From NCBI RefSeq assembly GCF_033958435.1, contig NC_134137.1, positions 61,830,001 through 61,894,000 on the forward strand: DNA of 64,000 bases, given 5' to 3'. The DNA is from Carettochelys insculpta (Eukaryota; Chordata; Testudines; Carettochelyidae). Under the pieces are notes generated by a model that saw only the letters and a program-made list of their open reading frames with translations, did not search any database and was not told the origin of the DNA. Every line of letters begins with the position of its first letter. The first letter of the stretch is position 1. The translations under genes and the position numbers were made by a program. Below are positions 58,952 to 64,000 of this stretch, piece by piece.

Positions 58952-60229
58952 CAGTGTTAAAGCAGAGCTAACACACATATCCCAAGCTGGGAAGCACACT
59001 GCCAGGTTCAGCGTGGATGCAGAAATATTATGTGAAATTAAAAAAAAAAAGAAAGAAAACTTTTCTCACTTCTTGAATAAGCCATTTTTCTTGTGTCTTC
59101 TGACATACAGTGTTCAGAAACAAATAATATACACAAGGTGTTACGAAGCAAAGATGGTGAAAAATTGCAGTAATGGGACTATCTGCTAATTTACTTCTGG
59201 AAGTAACAATTACTTTGAGAGTGTCTGAAACCCATAATGTGCCTCAGTGACATGTTGTACCTTTGTTATTCACTTCTTTAGCTAAAAGATGCATGAAATC
59301 ATGTACCCAGACAGCCCCCTGTTGGCTGCAGTGTTGTGGAGGCTCCAAAAAGAATTCTAGTTTAATTCAGCATTTGCTTGCCTTCCCTAAGTTGCTTTTA
59401 GATTCACCTGTATCCAGTGGTTACAAATAAAAAAGCCATTTTGTTTGTTGTATCGTCTACCAATTTAAGTTCAACGTTTGTCCCTTTTATCTCTAAGATA
59501 ATACATATAGAAAGCTGAGAGTTAACCACAAAGCCTTCTGTCAGTTCCCAGAAGGCTCAACTGAAGCACGGTTCCAAAGGTCCATAGTGAAGACAAGTGT
59601 TTGGTTCTTCTAGTACAAATTAAGACCACCTCATCAACATAGTAGACTTGTATTCTGTGACAATGTAAATGAGTCAGATATAATTTTGGGGTAATATTAC
59701 CATCCCCAAAATCTGAGGAAAACAACATATGCGAAAAGATGGGATGGGGGTGGGGAAGAATGTATGAGAGTTCAAATTCATCACATGTAGGCTTCAGTCT
59801 TATTTTCAGACTATTCTGATTAGGCCATAGGGATCTCTACAGCAGCTTCTGCCTTTTAACCAATTAGAAGTCTGACACCTGTCTTTTCTGAATAAATGTG
59901 TCATCAGCTTTTGCTTTAATAAGATACAACACTATCAGGGAGAGCCATTTTTTTCCTGTGTTGCTTCTTATCTTTTCTAAAACTCTTCTTTCTCTTTTAT
60001 GAGTGTTAAGTAATTAACTATTGAAAAAGCTATTCTAAACTGGCTGTTGTCCATCTGAATGCTCCTTAGTGCAAGATATCAAAGAGATCCAAGCCTGAAC
60101 TTTCAAAAGGAGCTAGGGATTTGGGGGTGCCTCAATTTTTGAGTACCTAAGTTCAGACACCTTTAAAAAGGCTTCAGTTTGAGGGAAGCAAAGGTTCACT
60201 GCTTTCTGAAAAGCAGACTGCTTAAGAGG
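58952..60229. other. No gene seen
   Basis: Unique DNA with one A-rich run at 59,040-59,062. 60.10-60.18 kb (CTTTCAAAAGGAGCTAGGGA, CCTCAATTTTTGAGTACC) resembles the TTTTCAAAAG fold-back seen at 7.0 kb. Confidence 0.4.
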
Positions 60230-60664
60230 TCTGTGTCTACACTTACCAAAAACTTCAAAATGGTCATGCTAATAGCCAGGTTGAAGAACACTAAGGTGGG
60301 GCTGAAATACATATTCACTGCCTCGTTAGCATGCCACCGGCCGCAGCATTTCAAAATTGCCACTTTTCTCTCTCGCGCGGCTCATCTACATGGGGGTCCT
60401 TTTCGCAAGGACCCCACAAATATCAAAATTCCCTTATTCCTAGGAGCTCATAGGAATAAGGGGATTTCGATGTTGGTGGGGTCCCTTCGAAAAGGAGCCC
60501 AGTGTAGACGAGCTGCACAGGAGTGAAACACCACAATTTCGAAGTGCCGCAGCCAGCGGGATGCTAACGGGGTGCTGAATATGCATTTCAGCGCCTTTTT
60601 AGTATTCTTCAATCTGGCTATTAGCATGATCATTTCCAAGTGTTTGGCAAGTGTAGACGTAGCC
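60230..60664. mobile_element. Palindromic MITE, 435 bp, related to 43.34 kb
   Basis: Left end GTCTGTGTCTACACTTACCA; right end GGCAAGTGTAGACGTAGCCC. The turn is CCTAGGAGCTCATAGG near 60,440. GGTCCTTTTCGCAAGGACCC and GGGGTCCCTTCGAAAAGG mirror each other. It is more diverged than 43,340-43,791 but laid out the same way. Confidence 0.8.
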
Positions 60665-60939
60665 CAGATTTCACAAGCTGAGTACCTTAATAATGAGGTA
60701 TGGTCACTAGTCACTTACAAATAGACATCTTCTTTAAAGGACTGTTACAGTACTTTTAACTGTTGCAGTTAATCTATTTGGTACCCTCATCACTGCAGAC
60801 AACAAACCTTCCCAGAAGTGTAATCACAAAGCTCTCTTGTGCCTCCTCGGGACAGTGTAAGCTGGCAGAATGTGGCAGTCCATCACTCAAAGGACTTTCC
60901 AGGACTCCTACTTCCATCAGAGACAGTCTCCTGATACAT

Positions 60940-61194
60940 AGTAACAGAGAGGGAGCCGTGCTAATCTATATATTATCAAAACAAAAAAGTAGTCAAGTAG
61001 CACTTTAAAGACTAACAAAATAATTTATTAGGTGATGAGCTTTCGGGGGACATTCCCACTTTTTCCAATTCTTCCACTTTCACGGGACACACACACTATA
61101 GCCATGCCAGAACAGACTCAATATTGGGTCTCTCCCACGAAAGCTCACCTAATAAATTATTTTGTTAGTCTTTAAAGTGCTACTTGACTGCTTT
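60940..61194. mobile_element. Palindromic tail-to-tail SINE with exact 13-bp duplication
   Basis: Forward arm 60,940 to about 61,126: AGTAACAGAGAGGGAGCCGT to CAGAACAGACTCAATATT. Reverse arm to 61,194: CCCACGAAAGCTCACCTAAT, TTTTGTTAGTCTTTAAAGTG, CTACTTGACTGCTTT, ending before the head. TCTCCTGATACAT occurs at 60,927-60,939 and at 61,195-61,207, exactly flanking the unit. Confidence 0.9.
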
Positions 61195-61429
61195 TCTCCT
61201 GATACATGACTTGGGTTTGTCTTCAGTTTGCTTCAGATGTTTTATAGGTTTTTAAAAACACTCATTGACTTCAAGGGAAGCGGTTAGACTAATGCTAAGC
61301 ACTTTGGAAAATCCCACCCATAAGCAACAAAGTAAATTCTGTGTCCTCACCTAATAAAGTAGGCACATGGGGAACACACAAATTCTGAACACAGGGGCAC
61401 TGGCATGATTGTGGTATTGACCCATAAAT

Positions 61430-61690
61430 CAGGAAACATGGCTTTAATTCCTAATAGCGCCACAGTAGGACGTTGGGTAAGTTACTTAGGACCAGGTTTT
61501 TTACACAAATAGTACCTAGCTCCTGGAATCAATTGCCTAAATACCTCTGACAATCTGATTAACCTCTCTGTGCCTTAGTTTGCTATCTATGAAGTGGAAC
61601 AATCCTTCCCTATATCACCAAAGTATTGCGAAGACAAATTCAATTATGTTGTTAGACCCTGAGACAGTGTAGTGATAAACATCATAGTAA
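61430..61690 (+). mobile_element. MIR/CORE-SINE relic with a short insert
   Basis: GCGCCACAGTAGGACGTTGG and GTAAGTTACTTAG are followed by about 80 bp of unrelated sequence, then AACCTCTCTGTGCCTTAGTT and CTATCTATGAAGTGGAACAA, in the order of a MIR/CORE SINE. It is diverged and old. Confidence 0.5.
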
Positions 61691-61941
61691 ACGTTATAAA
61701 GAAATAGTAGATTCCATCTTAATCTTGAATTTCAGTTGTCCAAAATTAGCAACATAAGTCCTTACACTTTAGACCAAAAATCTGATTTTTTTTTTTAGTT
61801 TCTATCCAAAACTTCAACACACAATTACTTGAGGAAATGAGGACTAACGTACATCTATCTATCTACCTGACTGCAGTTGCAGTGTTTAGTTAGGCATCTA
61901 CATATCATATTTCTAACTGTAACTCAATATGTGGTGTAGGA

Positions 61942-62112
61942 GGGATAGCTCAGGGGGTTGAACACTGGCCTCCTAAACTCAGGCTTGTGAGCTCAATCCT
62001 TGAGGGGGCCACTTAGGGATCTGGGATAAATAGATTAAAAAAGGAATGGCTCTTGGCCCCACCAAAAGAACAGGGGACTGTACTCAACAAGGTCCCTTCC
62101 AGGTCTATGAGG
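61942..62112 (+). mobile_element. tRNA-derived SINE with CR1-like tail, second copy
   Basis: GGGATAGCTCAGGGGGTTGA, TGTGAGCTCAATCCTTGAGG and the tail AAGGTCCCTTCCAGGTCTAT match the 10.06-kb copy. It has an interrupted middle (about 62,035-62,070). Confidence 0.8.
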
Positions 62113-62517
62113 CATAGACTTGGGATCCTTTCTATAATTTGAGGTGTCTTTAAAACTGTCACCCACACTGCACTTGCTAATTTTCCAGAATCACAGCAGA
62201 AATGTGAAACAACAGCAAAGTTTTAAAATGTTTGTTTCAGGAGAATACATTTGTATTCTGTTCCATTATTTTCATACCAGTCTTAGAACAGCACCAATGA
62301 AGCAGCTAGCATCTCTTTTGCCAGCAGAGAGATTGTGTAGAACCTTGTGGGGACAGAAGGCGAGGGAAGTTGAATGTTAACTCTGTAAAGGAGCTTTCTG
62401 ACTTCAGCCTCTCAGTGGAAATTCAAAAGAATAAAGGATACAACTATTTTTAATATTTTGTTTGCCTTATTGATCCAGTTCTACATTCCAATTCAAGATG
62501 CATGCTTTTTCTCTAAG
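62113..62517. other. No gene seen
   Basis: Unique sequence. One 78-codon frame with no domain. Confidence 0.4.
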
Positions 62518-62590
62518 ATCATAGAATCATAGAACTGGAAGAGACCGCATGAGGTTTTATAGCCCAGTCTTCATACTCAAGGAAGGAGTA
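62518..62590 (-). mobile_element. CR1 3' end fragment
   Basis: GATCATAGAATCATAGAACT, GGAAGAGACCGCATGAGG is the reverse complement of a CR1 tail. Short and somewhat diverged. Confidence 0.75.
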
Positions 62591-63216
62591 GGCATTAGCT
62601 CTACATTTATTGAAATCAGGAAAAAAAGACAAATTAAAAATAGCTTTTACAGGCATATATATAATTGACAGGTAGTCATTAAAACAAGCTATTGTTATAC
62701 TTTCCTACTACTTATAATTGAAGACTGAAGTAGCTAAATATATTTACAAATCATGGCCCAGATTCTCACTGTGCCAGGTTTTGCTTGACATAGCAGAAAA
62801 GAGTGGAGGCAAAGATGGCTTTAAATCTCCCACTGTTCTTGGATCTGCTGTGGGGCTGACCAGTCTCCAGGAAAAATTTAGAACAGCCTCTTGGCCACTT
62901 TAAATTTTGATCAGCAATTGACTACCAACAGGCTGTTTGGTAGCCAGACATCACTGGGGTACAACATATTCTGGCCATACCCTGTCCCCACCACACCCTC
63001 CGTCATGCTTCAGCATGCTTTCTGCACCAGTTGGGACTTTCAATCTTCCTCCCCAAACAGTGCTGCAGTACATTAATGCAGGTTATTGTGGGCAAAGCAA
63101 ATGCCAAACAGCCAAATGTGGACAAGGATTACAATGCCTTTCTACTCTGAGGAATAGCTAAGTACTCTGTTTCATTATGTCCTAATCTGTGATTAGATTA
63201 CTCCATAACTCATGTC
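62591..63216. other. No gene seen
   Basis: Short overlapping frames only. Confidence 0.4.
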
Positions 63217-63304
63217 GGGGTAGCCACGTTAGTCTGTAACTTCAAAAACAAAAGCAGTACTGTGACACCTTAAAGACTAACAAATTTATTAGGTCATGAG
63301 CTTT
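63217..63304 (+). mobile_element. SINE fragment, 3' truncated
   Basis: CGGGGTAGCCACGTTAGTCT, AACAAAAGCAGTACTGTGAC and AAAGACTAACAAATTTATTA, ending at GTCATGAGCTTT. Forward orientation, not palindromic. Confidence 0.75.
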
Positions 63305-64000
63305 AGAACTTGTGGTTATTTATTTTCCTTAATCTTATTGAAAATTGAAGTAATTTGTGCTTCTTTCAAATATTTCAAAGAGGTTAGAAAGCATAATTTA
63401 CTCTGGAAGCTATGATGCTATTACCCCATCCATTTACATATTCTGGGTGCTCACACTATTGTTAAAAATATTCCCAATGAATTTCCTCAGAAAATGTGGT
63501 GTGACCCTTGTCTATAATGAAGGAGACCTTTCACCCTTTTCTGAGGATGGTTAAGTATGAGCAATTATTCCAATCTTGAGGAATATTTGGTGTTCTTAGG
63601 AGTAAGTGTCAAATCCTTATCACAGTCTCCACATTGTCACATTTTATTTCTTTCAGAGCACTTGGATAATCAGCATGTACTCCTGGAGATTTACTGCACT
63701 TGAGTTACTCAAGCTACCCATAACCTCTTCCTTAGAGACCTCCTGGTCTGTTAAAGCTATACTCTACTTTCCTGTAAAACATGCCCTTGGGATATTACTT
63801 TCTGTTGCCTTCTATATGAAAAACAAATGAATTATTTGCATTAAACTTCTCTATAACTTTTCTGTCCTTTTTTATTTTTCCTTTGGTACTTTATGGGGCA
63901 TAAAGATACACAAAAAAGCCTTATTGAATCAAATGTCTTAAAGAATCTAATATTTTCTTTAATGTCTTTGGTTGTTTTTCATATTGTATATTTGTTCTTT
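63305..64000. other. No gene seen
   Basis: AT-rich unique DNA to the window end. No exon with two good splice sites was found. Confidence 0.45.

Overview
The window looks like a non-avian reptile nuclear genome, most probably a turtle. It carries the interspersed repeats typical of that group: a tRNA-type SINE opening with a GTAGCCGTGTTAGTCT-like head, a second tRNA-derived SINE opening with GGGATAGCTCA, CR1 LINE 3' ends, palindromic MITEs with termini like GGCTACGTCTACAC, pogo/Tigger-like elements, and Penelope and PIF/Harbinger relics. The species is not resolved; a softshell turtle is a guess from memory of the SINE subfamily. No intact protein-coding gene was recognised. Open frames over 60 codons are short, overlap on both strands and mostly fall in repeats or in the CpG island. 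No rRNA, functional tRNA or CRISPR array was seen.

Layout. From 1 to about 14.6 kb is AT-rich intergenic or intronic DNA with old MITEs, SINEs and MIR/CORE-type SINE relics. From about 14.6 to 16.2 kb is a strong CpG island, the one clear gene-related landmark: GC boxes, an E2F/YY1-like motif, and a possible first exon ending in a good splice donor at 15,474. From 16.2 to 25.9 kb is AT-rich sequence with almost no recognisable transposons. It holds two possible untranslated exons on the + strand (17,824-17,961 and 21,918-22,010). This looks like the guarded first intron of a regulated gene, but I could not name the gene.

From 25.9 to 42 kb is intron-like DNA with scattered repeats. From 42.2 to 49.3 kb is a dense, nested block: a composite MITE, a near-perfect 450-bp palindromic MITE, a decayed autonomous PIF/Harbinger transposon (transposase relic on +, Myb/SANT-like relic on -, the latter broken by CR1), a MITE holding a palindromic SINE, and a Tigger-like element. 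From 51.3 to 55.6 kb is a Penelope-like retroelement relic broken up by insertions. From 57 to 64 kb are more SINEs, MITEs and CR1 pieces.

The most unusual signal is a recurring form of SINE insertion. Four loci (31.3, 48.4, 57.1 and 60.9 kb) hold two SINE arms tail to tail, flanked as a unit by target-site duplications of about 12-17 bp. In every case the second arm lacks the first ~40 nt of the head and stops near the same A-rich point. At least two SINE subfamilies show it, which points to a recurring fold-back mechanism rather than one palindromic master copy.
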